Of a stretch of DNA of 64,000 bases, positions 11,101-18,325 are shown one piece after another (position 1 is the stretch's first letter; every line of letters starts with the position of its first letter). The stretch lies in assembly GCF_026151205.1 (NCBI RefSeq), contig NC_087073.1:1-64000 (forward strand). Reading direction: 5' to 3'. This DNA is from Bolinopsis microptera. Taxonomy: Eukaryota; Ctenophora; Tentaculata; Lobata; Bolinopsidae. Position numbers and translations under genes: made by a program. The notes below the pieces were generated by a model that searched no databases, was not told where the DNA came from, and saw nothing but the letters and a program-made list of their open reading frames with translations.

Positions 11101-14100
11101 AGAAAATTGATCGTGCGTGGTTTAACCGCGGCGAAATTCTTGTTATGGTAGTTTTTAAGTTTTGTTAAGGATTTCAAGTTCTGAACCTGTTTATATTCAG
11201 GTCTAAATCTATATGGAGGGAGCGCCCGGAGGTTAAGGTCGACTACGACCAACTCGCCGTTCTTTTCGCCAAAAAGAAGATAGAAACGAGTAAGTCCCTG
11301 GACACTGAAAAATCTACGGCGGCAAAGTTCATCAGAGTTCTGGAAGGCAACAGGTCCCGTACAGTAGGACTCCAGCTGCCTCATCTGCCAGCTGCTCGCC
11401 ACATCAAACAAGCTATCCTCAACATGGACACTTCCCACATCACTCGAGAGGGCATCAGTGTGAGCACCCACGTAACCAGTAGTAACTATTAGTAACCAGT
11501 AGTAACCAGTAGTAACCAGTAGTAACTATTAATAACCAGTAGTAACCAGTAGTAATCAGTAGTAACCAGTAGTAACCAGTAGTAACCGTGGTTTTCTTCA
11601 TTTCATTCAGTGCGTGTTGTGAGGCTGTGATTGATTATATTTTGCAAATGATACCAATGTCAAATACCGACCTCTTCAGTCGCTGGTTAAGTTGGTGCCA
11701 TCTGAAGAGGAAAAGAACCAGATAACCGAAGCCAAGTTGGCTAATCCCGACATTCCGCTTGCCAAAGAAGAAGAGTTCGTGTACACACTTTCAGTAATCC
11801 CTAATATTAGGAATAGGCTGAACATCTGGGCTTTCATGATCGACTTCGACGCTTTGGAAGACGAGGTACGCTAGAATCTTATCGGTAAATTGATTTATGA
11901 AGGAGCATTGACGTAATGTTCCGCTTCCCAAAATTCTGCAAAGTTTTAACCATGCTACAGATCAAGTGGTCCAAGTTAGTGTATTAATTGTATGATATGT
12001 ACTCTCAGGTAATTGGATTGATGCTTTTTATACAAAGTTAAAACAAATTCTGCATGTTGTGCATCCTGGGTTTGGACAGGATTTGCCCGCTCAATAAATG
12101 TAATGTATTTGTAGTGTTGTAGTGTTTGTAATTAGTTAATTACTGTCAGGTAGCGGACTATCTGATGGATCTGAAGGAATGCTGCTCGGAACTGAAATCT
12201 TGTAAAACACTGCATCTCATCATTAGTTACCTTCTGGAGATTGGCAACTTCCTCCGCCAGGTACACGCTCCTATTTTCCATAGCTCATTAGTGATTTAGT
12301 AGCGAATATGGTGGTAAACAAAAATAATAATCATAGGTATCATGTAACAAAAAGTGTGCGTCCACACGTGCAAACAGAAGATAAACTCATTCCTGCGCAG
12401 GAAACGTGTGACAGTCTCGAGTTGTAACCAGTAGTAACCAGTAGTAACCAGTAGTAACCACATAGTAACCACATAGTAACCACATAGTAACCACATTCCT
12501 CCGCAGGAAACGAGTGACGGTTTCGAGTTGTAACCAGTAGTAACCAGTAGTAACCAGTAGTAACCACATAGTAACCAGTAGTAACCACATAGTAACCACA
12601 TAGTAACCACATAGTAACCACATAGTAACCACATTCCTCCGCAGGAAACGAGTGACGGTTTCGAGCTGACGTTTCTGAGCAAAGTGGCGGACATCAAGGA
12701 CACAGTTAAAAAGCAAACCATGGTACACCACGTAGCCTGCATGATGCACCAGAACCACCCAACTCAGGGGGACCTGCACCGGGTAAAATAAAATATAATA
12801 ATACCTGGGGGGGGGGCTAAATATAATATTACCTGGGGGGGGGGGGGGGGGGGGCTAAATATAATATTACCTGGGGGGGGGGCTAAATATAATAATACCT
12901 GGGGGGGGGGGGGGGCTAAATATAATAATACCTGGGGGGGGGGGGGGCTAAATATAATAATACCTGGGGGAGGGGGGCTAAATATAATAATACATGGGGG
13001 GGGGGGGGCTAAATATAATAATACCTTTTGGGGGGGGGCTAAATATAATAATACATTGGGGGGGGGGGGCTAAATATAATAATACTTGGGGGGGGGGGGG
13101 GCTAAATATAATAATACTTGGGGGGGGGGGGGGGCTAAATATAATAATACATTGGGGGGGGGGGGCTAAATATAATAATACTTGGGGGGGGGGGGGGGGG
13201 GCTAAATATAATAATACATTGGGGGGGGGGCTAAATATGATAATACCTGGGGGGGGGGGGGGGCTAAATATAATAATACCTGTGGGGGGGCTGTTGAGTG
13301 CTGGGGGGGGGGGGGGGGGGGTCTGCTGACTGCTGAAGGGAGGGGGCTAAATATAATAATACCTTGGGGGGGGGGGCTGTTGAGTGCTGAGTCTGAGATG
13401 GCTCGCAGTCTGTCCTCGTAATACTCTGGCAACCCTTGCGGACAAATTTCGGTTACCACTTAGCAGTGTCCACCACTTACCAGTGTCCACCACTTTTTGG
13501 GAAAATGATTCCTGGAAAATATTATAAAATATACCCCCCCCCCCCCCCCCCCCCCCCCATATAACCACAACTGAACAAGGGATTGATTTGTTGGAATTTT
13601 GTTTGCCTTAAAAACCACAAAAAATTCGATCTGTTAGAATTGTTAATCTGTACTTTGTATTAACAGTATTTACTGTTCAGGAGATAGGACACACACACAG
13701 AATATGTCGGATCTCGTTTGACGAGGTGGGCGCCACTTTAGAGAAGATGGATCAACTTTGTGATCGTAGTTGGGAAGATCTCCGCATCATAAGGTTTACT
13801 TTACACTTACCAGTAGTAACCACATAGTAACCACATAGTAACCACATAGTAACCACATAGTAACCACATAGATCTCCGGATCATAAGGTTTACTTTACAC
13901 TTCGAGATTTCCTTTTTTCCTGTGAAGGTTGCGCTGCAAAAGAAAAGTCTAGAAATGATGGTCGTGGTTTTGTTGTCCACATTTTCTCCTTGTTATGATA
14001 GTAAGTTTTCAAATTGTATCTTGCATTAAATTTGAAAACTTTATTTTTCCACCAGCAAACACACGTCTTCTACAAACGAAATTATGCAGAAGCAGTTGAC

Positions 14101-17100
14101 CTTTTTACGATCGGTTGCTGAGCGGATTAATATCTTGAAACTAGTGAATAAAAGGGTTGCCAACAGATATTATAATTTACTACTCTACTTTGGAATAGAT
14201 CCTGTAAAAAAGTGAGTTTTAAAATGTCACCTTTTCTTTGGCGTTAGTGAAAGATTCGCTGTGCAACTGCTTATTTCAGTGTTCGAATAACCAACTAAAC
14301 CTCTCTGTTTCTGACTGAAGATGTTAGATTTGACAGAATCGGAAGAACCTATCTGAATTCATGATAGCTTATCTAGCTTATCTAGCTTATCTAGCTTATC
14401 TAGCTTATCTAGCTCATCTAGCTTATCTAGCTTATCTAGCTTATCTAGCTTATCTAGCTTATCTAGCTTATCTAGCTTATCTAGCTTATCTAGCTTATCT
14501 AGCTTATCTAGCTTATCTAGCTTATCTAGCTTATCTAGCTTATCTAGCTTATCTAGCTTATCTAGCTTATCTAGCTTATCTAACTTATCTAGCTTATCTA
14601 ACTTATCTAGCTTATCTAGCTTATCTAGCTTATCTAGCTTATCTAGCTTATCTAGCTTATCTAGCTTATCTAGCTTATCTAGCTTATCAAGCTTATCTAG
14701 CTTATCTAGCTTATCTAGCTTATCTAGCTTATCTAGCTCATCTAGCTATCTAGCTTATCTAACTTATCTAGCTTATCTAGCTTATCTAGCTTATCTAACT
14801 TATCTAGCTTATCTAACTTATCTAGCTTATCTAGCTTATCTAGCTTATCTAGCTTATCTAGCTTATCTAGCTTATCAAGCTTATCTAGCTTATCTAGCTT
14901 ATCTAGCTCATCTAGCTCATCTAGCTCATCTAGCTCATCTAACTTATCTAACTTATCTAGCTTATCTAGCTTATCTAGCTTATCTAGCTTATCTAGGACG
15001 GCCTATTTCCCTGGGTAACATTCAAGGGAAGATTTATTTGGCGATCCTGGCGAAGAGGTTGACCAGCTTTGTTGTCTCGAATGGATATGTAGACCTCTCT
15101 ATACAGAAGGGTGGTGTGCCAGGCGTCCGTGGGTGCACGGAGCATTTTGGTGCCATGTGGGAGGTACTGAAGGAAGCAAAGGTCAAGAAGAAGGATCTGA
15201 GTGTGGTATGGCTTGACCTGGCTAACGCTTACGGAGCGGTACCCCATGTTCTGATTGCCAGGGCCCTCCGTTTCTACAACGTCCCCGAGAAGGTTATCAA
15301 TATTATCCTACGGTACTTCTCCGGGGTATTCGGAAGGTTCTCCTCAAGAACGGTGACATCAGACTGGCAGCAGTTTGAGATAGGAATCTTCATGGGGTGT
15401 GTGATATCAGTCATCTTGTTTGTCTTGTGCATGAACCTTGGGCATGAACACCTAAAGTCTAAGGTTCCGAGAAGCATTGAGTACATCAAGGATGACACAC
15501 CGATACCAACTCTGAAGCTGTTTATGGACGATAGCTGTCTGACGACCGCACGTGCAGAGGATATGCAAACGTTACTCAATGTGTTTCAGAAGTACGTGGA
15601 CTGGTCCAGATTTAAGTTAAAGTCCTCCAAGTCCAGAGCACTGGTGTTGAAGAAGGGAGTAGCTGTGAGGTGGGTTGAGGAGGTAGTGGTAGGAGAGGAG
15701 GAGGTGGAGAGAGAAGAGTTGTGTTTGCAGTTGGGTGGTGAGGTGATTCCGAATGTGTCAGAGAAGCCGATAAAATTCCTTGGGAGATGGATAAGAGTGG
15801 AAGGAAATGACAAATCAGTCATCGACTCAACCAAGGTCGACCTTAACACTTTTCTTCGGAGACTCGATGAAAGTTCCCTTACTGGACTCCAGAAGTGCTG
15901 GGGATATCAGTACATGGTCCTCCCAAAACTGAAGTGGCCTCTTGCCATCTATGATATTCCGATCACAACAGTTACCAGATGGGAACAGAATACCAATAGT
16001 TTCCTCAGGAAGTGGTTAGGGGTGGGGCACACTCTGAGTGGTCTTTGTCTGTTCAGTCAATCATCCAGTGTGGCCTTACCGGTGAGCAGTTTGACAGATA
16101 CATGGAAGATAGAGAAGTGTCGACTGTTGCAATCCTATCAGACATCTAAGGATGACCTGATTAAAGCAGTCCAGCCACAAGTTCGTTCTGGTAGAGTTTG
16201 GAGGCCTGAGACAGAACTGGAAGAGGCCAGAAGAGATTTGGTCTGTGAATCGGTGCGAGGGATGGTGCAACCTCAAAAAAGAGTTGGCATCGGTTTTGGT
16301 GACTGGAAAAAACCTTGGGAGAGGATGGATGAGCGGGAAAGAGAGAGGGAGGTCATGCTGAGAGTGAAGGAGAACATTGAAAGAGAGAGGGAGGTGCAAG
16401 TAGGTTCTCTGGAGATGCAGAGCAGGTGGGGTGAGTGGAGAGAGCTCGTAATGAAGACGGATTTGAGCTGGCATACACTTTTTAAGTATGGTGACTCACT
16501 TATTGGGTTCATGCTAAGTGCTGTGTACGGCACCCTCTTAACCCCCTCTATGGTTTCCAAGTGGAGTGAAGATGAGGATGGGAAGTGCAAGTTATGTGAG
16601 GAGAGGATGGGCACCATTCAGCACATTTTGGCTGGGTGTAAGGTGGCCCTTAGTCAAGGAAGGTATAGATGGCGGCACGACAAGGTTCTGAAGCAGATAT
16701 CTGAACAGGTTGTCTTCCATTGTGATCGCCGAGTGAACACTTATAAGAACAAGGCCGGCGATGGAAGACAGTTCATTGATTTTGTTCCTGCTGGGAAGAG
16801 AAAAGCAGGTACAGACGACCGGAAGGAGAGTCGTGGTTTTGGGATCCTGAGTGGGTATCGGGATTGGATAGTGCTGTCAGACCTTGAGGGGCAGCTTAAG
16901 TTTCCCAGTGAGATTGTGGAAACACGGCTGAGGCCGGACCTTGTGATATTCTCAAGGTCGGCAAAGACAGTTATTTGGTGGGAGCTAACAGTACCATCTG
17001 AAGAGCGGATCGCTGAATCGCACGAGTACAAGCTCGACCGATACAGCGGTCTGCAGGCTGAGATTCAGGCGAAAGGTTGGTGCTGTTATAATGCCGCAGT

Positions 17101-18325
17101 CGAAGTTGGAGCTAGGGGAGTGGTTGCGCAGAGTTTGGAGAGAGCTGCGAGGAGGATTGGTTTTAGGGGAAGAGAGCTGAAGAAGCTGGTACGGGACAGC
17201 GGGAAAGAGGCAGCCCACTGTTCCAGATGGATTTACTTGTTATCGAGAAAGAGGGAGTGGGAGTTCAGGAAGGTTGGAGCTTGAGAGTTCACTATAACAT
17301 CTAGAGGTACCATAAACGTTATCTCGTCGCCAATTGCGAGCTCTAACGGGTCTCCTCAAGTGACTCTCGGATCAGATAGTGGTTCAAGGGTGGACTGCTG
17401 GGGCGCCTGACAGGAAACCGTATTGCGATTAAAGCCCCGAAACGGTGTCAGGTTGGTAACTGATGATTCTGATCCATGCTCCTGTGAGTTTGCTGTTGTA
17501 TCTCAACTCGCTAAACTGAGGCATCTCCGCATCTTGGGTGAATATGCGTATATCTTCATACTAAACCCAGGTGTGGCATGTGTCAGTGAATACGGGCGAG
17601 CGGATGCAATAGCGAAGGTGGTGTGGCAAGGCCTAAAAAACACAGTCAGATAGTTGTCAGCTCGCTGACTGTAAGGGAGAAGGTATATCCGTATTTCGCT
17701 GCTACTGATGCAGTCCTTGATCTGGCAATCAAGGCTTCTCTGTTTTTCGTCTAACTATGTACCGTTGGGCTTGTGGAACCCGTAAGGGGGACATACATAG
17801 GTTAGAATGGTTTTGTGCACCAAGAGAAGTGAGGGAATGAGGGTTGAAGAGAGAGAGCTAGAGAGTTGTTAGGGTGGTTAGGATCAGTAGGTGGAGTGTT
17901 TGGTTGGAGCGTTCTGTTTTTGCTGTATAGCATTTTAGTCACTCCGCAGTTTATTAACTGTGTCTCAACTCTAGCTTATCTAGCTTATCTAGCTTATCTA
18001 GCTTATCTAGCTTATCTAGCTTATCTAGCTTATCTAGCTCATCTAGCTTATCTAGCTTATCTAGCTTATCTAGCTTATCTAGCTTATCTAGCTCATCTAG
18101 CTCATCTAGCTTATCTAGCTCATCTAGCTTATCTAGCTTATCTAGCTTATCTAGCTTATCTAGCTTATCTAGCTTATCTAGCTTATCTAGCGACTGACTG
18201 TTGTGTACGTTGACAGGTTCATGGTACCAGATGAGTTTTGTAGGATTATAAGCGAGTTTGCTCTGGAGTACCGAACAGCGATTGAAGCGGTCGTACTGGA
18301 GCAGGCGAAGAAGAAGAAAATGAAG
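5078..18325 (+). CDS. FHOD-like formin (multi-exon gene)
   Basis: Twelve exons with matching phases and GT-AG borders encode an actin-nucleating formin. Order: acidic/basic linker (5078-5182, 5444-5597), PPPPP plus an Arg/Lys-rich segment (7482-7628), a linker exon (8725-8912), proline-rich FH1 with the start of FH2 (9069-9772), then FH2 over 11201-18325. FH2 matches the FHOD subfamily best: LANPDIPL, WAFMIDFDALE, SDGFELTFLSKV and SEFALEYRT have direct counterparts in FHOD1/FHOD3 as I remember them. FHOD proteins nucleate or bundle actin in stress fibres and sarcomeres and are normally autoinhibited through an N-terminal GTPase-binding/FH3 region. That region is not visible and should lie upstream of the window. 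The GNFLN motif of FH2 reads GNFLR here. The C-terminal autoregulatory segment was not identified. Confidence 0.9.
5444..5597 (+). CDS. formin exon (acidic linker 2)
   Basis: A 154-bp exon, phase 0 to phase 1. The acceptor is CCTACAG and the donor G|GTAAAT. It encodes 51 residues with an EEEE run (LGVSEEEEVMIAPMIVENGG). The last 15 bases and the donor (CTCTAACATGG|GTAA) are the seed of the following 33-bp array. Confidence 0.8.
5600..5977. repeat. 33-bp minisatellite carrying splice-donor copies
   Basis: After a short TACATTATA microsatellite (5604-5640) come about ten copies of a 33-bp unit containing CAACTCTAACATGGGTAATT. Each copy reproduces the exon end and donor of the formin exon finishing at 5597. 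Variants are CTCTAAC and CTTTAAC. Confidence 0.9.
6040..6520 (+). other. intron segment with one open stretch
   Basis: A two-copy remnant of the 21-bp unit at 6050-6080 is followed by TTGCAG and an open frame (6112-6291, including FSLFGTLSEYPYNTGRM) that ends in TAA, with AATAAA near 6379. It could be a small exon of another transcript or a retroelement scrap. There is no donor that fits the formin, so I leave it out of that gene. Confidence 0.3.
6525..7481 (+). repeat. 39-bp minisatellite of complete 3' splice sites (about 25 copies)
   Basis: The unit is TTCC(C/A)CCACCACCACCTC followed by TAAACTCATATCATCTTGTAG. Each unit holds a branch-point-like CTCTAAAC, then CATCTTGTAG, then the proline codons that also begin the exon at 7482. 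In the formin frame the unit reads VPPPPPLNSYHLV without stops. A one-base insertion near 6789 puts the first six or so copies out of frame; the roughly 18 copies downstream stay in frame, including one 42-bp copy. Confidence 0.9.
7482..7628 (+). CDS. formin exon (PPPPP plus basic coiled segment)
   Basis: A 147-bp exon, phase 1 to phase 1. The acceptor CATCTTGTAG is the last unit of the 39-bp array; the donor is A|GTAGGT. It encodes VPPPPPQKTDAARIAMIQER followed by an Arg/Lys-rich helix (EKAEKRLRRRRTILNIK) and an acidic patch. A charged helical segment before FH1 is known in FHOD proteins. Its length in the mRNA may vary if upstream array acceptors are used. Confidence 0.8.
7614..7886 (+). 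repeat. tandem duplication of exon end plus donor, with TGTGACAC repeats
   Basis: The segment CATAGAGATGATAGAAGTAGG through GACAGATACTAC occurs twice (from about 7614 and about 7734). The second copy therefore repeats the last 15 coding bases and the donor of the exon ending at 7628. Within each copy the 8-bp repeat TGTGACAC differs in number (about 4 versus 9). Confidence 0.85.
8082..8720. repeat. C-rich minisatellite forming a giant polypyrimidine tract
   Basis: About 28 units of CTTAAACTCACC plus a variable C/T run (including CTCACCTCCCCCC) end directly in the acceptor CACCCCCACCTCAG of the formin exon at 8725. I see no AG dinucleotide from about 8074 to the acceptor. Unit lengths vary mainly in C-run length. 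Confidence 0.85.
8725..8912 (+). CDS. formin exon (linker before FH1)
   Basis: A 188-bp exon, phase 1 to phase 0. The acceptor is ACCTCAG and the donor GAG|GTTTTC. It begins GRQFEEVVRATQKQHKGD and continues as a charged, probably helical segment to RIIDE. Its phases join 7628 and 9069 without a stop. I recognise no specific motif. Confidence 0.75.
9069..9772 (+). CDS. formin exon: FH1 proline-rich region and FH2 start
   Basis: A 704-bp exon, phase 0 to phase 2. The acceptor is CCCTTCACAG and the donor GA|GTGAGT. About 70 linker residues precede FH1 (about 9280-9635), which is built from GAPPAPRPP repeats, the profilin-binding type of sequence. After it, KDLVKVFWSKVNLNKT starts the FH2 lasso with the conserved Trp. 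The proline codons are themselves a tandem repeat (unit of about 24-27 bp), so length polymorphism is likely. Antisense open frames over FH1 are shadows. Confidence 0.9.
9785..10629. mobile_element. 845-bp nested MITE, 8-bp target duplication
   Basis: The terminal inverted repeat is CTTAGTTGTAGTGAACG. It is flanked by GTTTGATG at 9777-9784 and 10630-10637, an 8-bp duplication compatible with hAT-type elements. Inside, AAATTTTCTGAACACAAATT and about 65 following bases occur twice directly (9921 and 10285). A long imperfect hairpin pairs about 10085-10237 with about 10367-10535. This suggests a second foldback element inside the first. No coding capacity. Confidence 0.75.
10638..11200 (+). other. 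formin intron, remaining part
   Basis: No feature recognised between the MITE and the acceptor TTATATTCAG at 11200. Short frames at 10763-10951 look random. Confidence 0.4.
11201..11459 (+). CDS. formin exon: FH2 part 2
   Basis: A 259-bp exon, phase 2 to phase 0. The acceptor is ATATTCAG and the donor AGT|GTGAGC. It encodes SKSIWRERPEVKVDYDQLAV, then LFAKKKIE and HIKQAILNMDTSHITREGIS, matching the FHOD FH2 linker and first helices (DxxxLxxLF and INIGL...IKAALLNFDE in the family). Confidence 0.9.
11466..11590. repeat. AGTAACC minisatellite (10-bp core)
   Basis: About eleven copies of AGTAACCAGT with AGTAACTATT variants start only a few bases after the donor at 11460. The same AGTAACC core recurs in three other formin intron arrays. 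Confidence 0.85.
11680..11865 (+). CDS. formin exon: FH2 part 3
   Basis: A 186-bp exon, phase 0/0. The acceptor is ACCTCTTCAG and the donor GAG|GTACGC. It encodes SLVKLVPSEEEKNQITEAK, LANPDIPLAKEEEF and WAFMIDFDALEDE. LANPDIPL is the clearest FHOD-specific signature in the gene. Confidence 0.95.
12150..12260 (+). CDS. formin exon: FH2 part 4 (GN motif)
   Basis: A 111-bp exon, phase 0/0. The acceptor is TTACTGTCAG and the donor CAG|GTACAC. It encodes VADYLMDLKECCSELKSC and LIISYLLEIGNFLRQ. The conserved GNxxN motif of FH2 has Arg instead of the second Asn. The exon end TTCCTCCGCCAG resembles the next intron's acceptor TTCCTCCGCAG. Confidence 0.9.
12388..12669 (+). repeat. triplicated formin acceptor with AGTAACC arrays
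   Basis: ATTCCTCCGCAGGAAACGAG plus about 14 further bases occurs at about 12388 (diverged), about 12494 and about 12634 (the true exon start). Between copies lie AGTAACCAGT and AGTAACCACAT arrays (12424-12490, 12528-12632). In the formin frame, each upstream copy meets TAA a few codons after its AG. Confidence 0.9.
12645..12782 (+). CDS. formin exon: FH2 part 5
   Basis: A 138-bp exon, phase 0/0. The acceptor is TCCTCCGCAG and the donor CGG|GTAAAA. It encodes ETSDGFELTFLSKVADIKDT and VHHVACMMHQNHPTQGD, equivalent to SSGFELSYLEKVSEVKDT and the following helix in FHOD1. Confidence 0.95.
12783..13370. repeat. G-tract minisatellite (about 26 bp unit, about 20 copies)
   Basis: The unit is CTAAATATAATAATACCT plus a G run of 7-20. 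The first unit follows the donor GGTAAAATAAAATATAATAA almost without a gap, and the AT part resembles that intron start. G runs next to a 5' splice site are known to bind hnRNP H-type factors, and the array could form G-quadruplexes. Confidence 0.85.
13371..13680 (+). other. formin intron, remaining part
   Basis: Contains a short duplicated CAGTGTCCACCACTT motif (13460-13495) and a 27-base C run at 13532-13558. No gene seen. Confidence 0.5.
13681..13793 (+). CDS. formin exon: FH2 part 6
   Basis: A 113-bp exon, phase 0 to 2. The acceptor is TACTGTTCAG and the donor AAG|GTTTAC. It encodes EIGHTHRICRISFDEVGATL and DQLCDRSWEDLRII, the FH2 segment equivalent to SEIPALTRCAKVDFEQL of FHOD1. Confidence 0.9.
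13776..13902 (+). repeat. duplicated exon end and donor flanking an array
   Basis: AGATCTCCGCATCATAAGGT and the next 13 bases at the true donor recur at about 13870 with one mismatch (CGG for CGC). Between the two lie about six copies of AGTAACCACAT. The array is bracketed by two copies of the same 5' splice site. Confidence 0.9.
14056..14211 (+). CDS. formin exon: FH2 part 7
   Basis: A 156-bp exon, phase 2 to 2. The acceptor is TTCCACCAG and the donor AA|GTGAGT. It encodes FLRSVAERINILKLVNKRVA and NRYYNLLLYFGIDPVKK, matching the FH2 helix CARRVAMLRIVHRRVCNRFH of FHOD1. Confidence 0.95.
14362..14996. repeat. 9-bp array (TAGCTTATC), about 70 copies
   Basis: Nearly uniform TAGCTTATC units with CTCATC, AACTTATC and CAAGCTTATC variants. 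It resumes at 17971-18190 after the LINE, so the LINE entered one continuous array. Confidence 0.95.
14999..17284 (+). CDS. LINE reverse transcriptase with C-terminal RLE domain (partial)
   Basis: The frame lacks its N-terminus but is open from RPISLGN to the stop at 17284. RT motifs in order: RPISLGNIQGK, GVPGVRGC, VVWLDLANAYGAVPH (first Asp), GIFMGCVISVILF (motif usually GxxQGxxxSP) and LFMDDSCL (catalytic DD). Downstream is a Zn knuckle, CKLCEERMGTIQHILAGC, then a restriction-like endonuclease region with RPDLVIF and VIWWELTVPSEE giving a PD...ExT site, and a Trp-rich C-terminus. This layout is known from R2/NeSL/CRE-type LINEs, which cut specific targets. Antisense frames are shadows. Confidence 0.85.
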   Translation, partial: RPISLGNIQGKIYLAILAKRLTSFVVSNGYVDLSIQKGGVPGVRGCTEHFGAMWEVLKEAKVKKKDLSVVWLDLANAYGAVPHVLIARALRFYNVPEKVINIILRYFSGVFGRFSSRTVTSDWQQFEIGIFMGCVISVILFVLCMNLGHEHLKSKVPRSIEYIKDDTPIPTLKLFMDDSCLTTARAEDMQTLLNVFQKYVDWSRFKLKSSKSRALVLKKGVAVRWVEEVVVGEEEVEREELCLQLGGEVIPNVSEKPIKFLGRWIRVEGNDKSVIDSTKVDLNTFLRRLDESSLTGLQKCWGYQYMVLPKLKWPLAIYDIPITTVTRWEQNTNSFLRKWLGVGHTLSGLCLFSQSSSVALPVSSLTDTWKIEKCRLLQSYQTSKDDLIKAVQPQVRSGRVWRPETELEEARRDLVCESVRGMVQPQKRVGIGFGDWKKPWERMDEREREREVMLRVKENIEREREVQVGSLEMQSRWGEWRELVMKTDLSWHTLFKYGDSLIGFMLSAVYGTLLTPSMVSKWSEDEDGKCKLCEERMGTIQHILAGCKVALSQGRYRWRHDKVLKQISEQVVFHCDRRVNTYKNKAGDGRQFIDFVPAGKRKAGTDDRKESRGFGILSGYRDWIVLSDLEGQLKFPSEIVETRLRPDLVIFSRSAKTVIWWELTVPSEERIAESHEYKLDRYSGLQAEIQAKGWCCYNAAVEVGARGVVAQSLERAARRIGFRGRELKKLVRDSGKEAAHCSRWIYLLSRKREWEFRKVGA
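17285..17970 (+). other. LINE 3' untranslated region
   Basis: Non-coding sequence following the LINE frame up to the array. Contains CCGTTGGGCTTGTGGAACCC and a purine-rich stretch at 17820-17870. A short open frame at 17423-17653 has no recognisable family. Confidence 0.6.
17971..18190. repeat. 9-bp array, right part
   Basis: About 24 copies of TAGCTTATC with CTCATC variants, ending 27 bases before the next formin exon. Confidence 0.95.
18217..18325 (+). CDS. formin exon: FH2 C-terminal end
   Basis: A 109-bp exon, phase 2 to 0. The acceptor is TACGTTGACAG and the donor AAG|GTTTGT. It encodes FMVPDEFCRIISEFALEYRT followed by a Lys-rich helix (EQAKKKKMK). FALEYRT is strongly conserved at this position in FHOD proteins. 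Further C-terminal exons are uncertain (see 34374). Confidence 0.95.

Larger units (their letters stand above)
14997..17970 (+). mobile_element. 5'-truncated LINE of the restriction-endonuclease class
   Basis: The element starts abruptly inside the reverse transcriptase at GRPISLGNIQGK and is embedded in the 9-bp array on both sides. It has one long open frame and about 690 bp of 3' sequence. The 5' cut is typical of incomplete target-primed reverse transcription. I see no A-tail; the 3' end is TGTCTCAACTC directly before the array. Confidence 0.85.

Noticed and set aside
14361..14753. Frame of repeated Tyr-Leu-Ala.
   Set aside because: 9-bp microsatellite with no gene signals.
15274..17218. 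Several antisense frames of about 100 codons.
   Set aside because: They lie opposite the LINE reverse transcriptase and have no motif.
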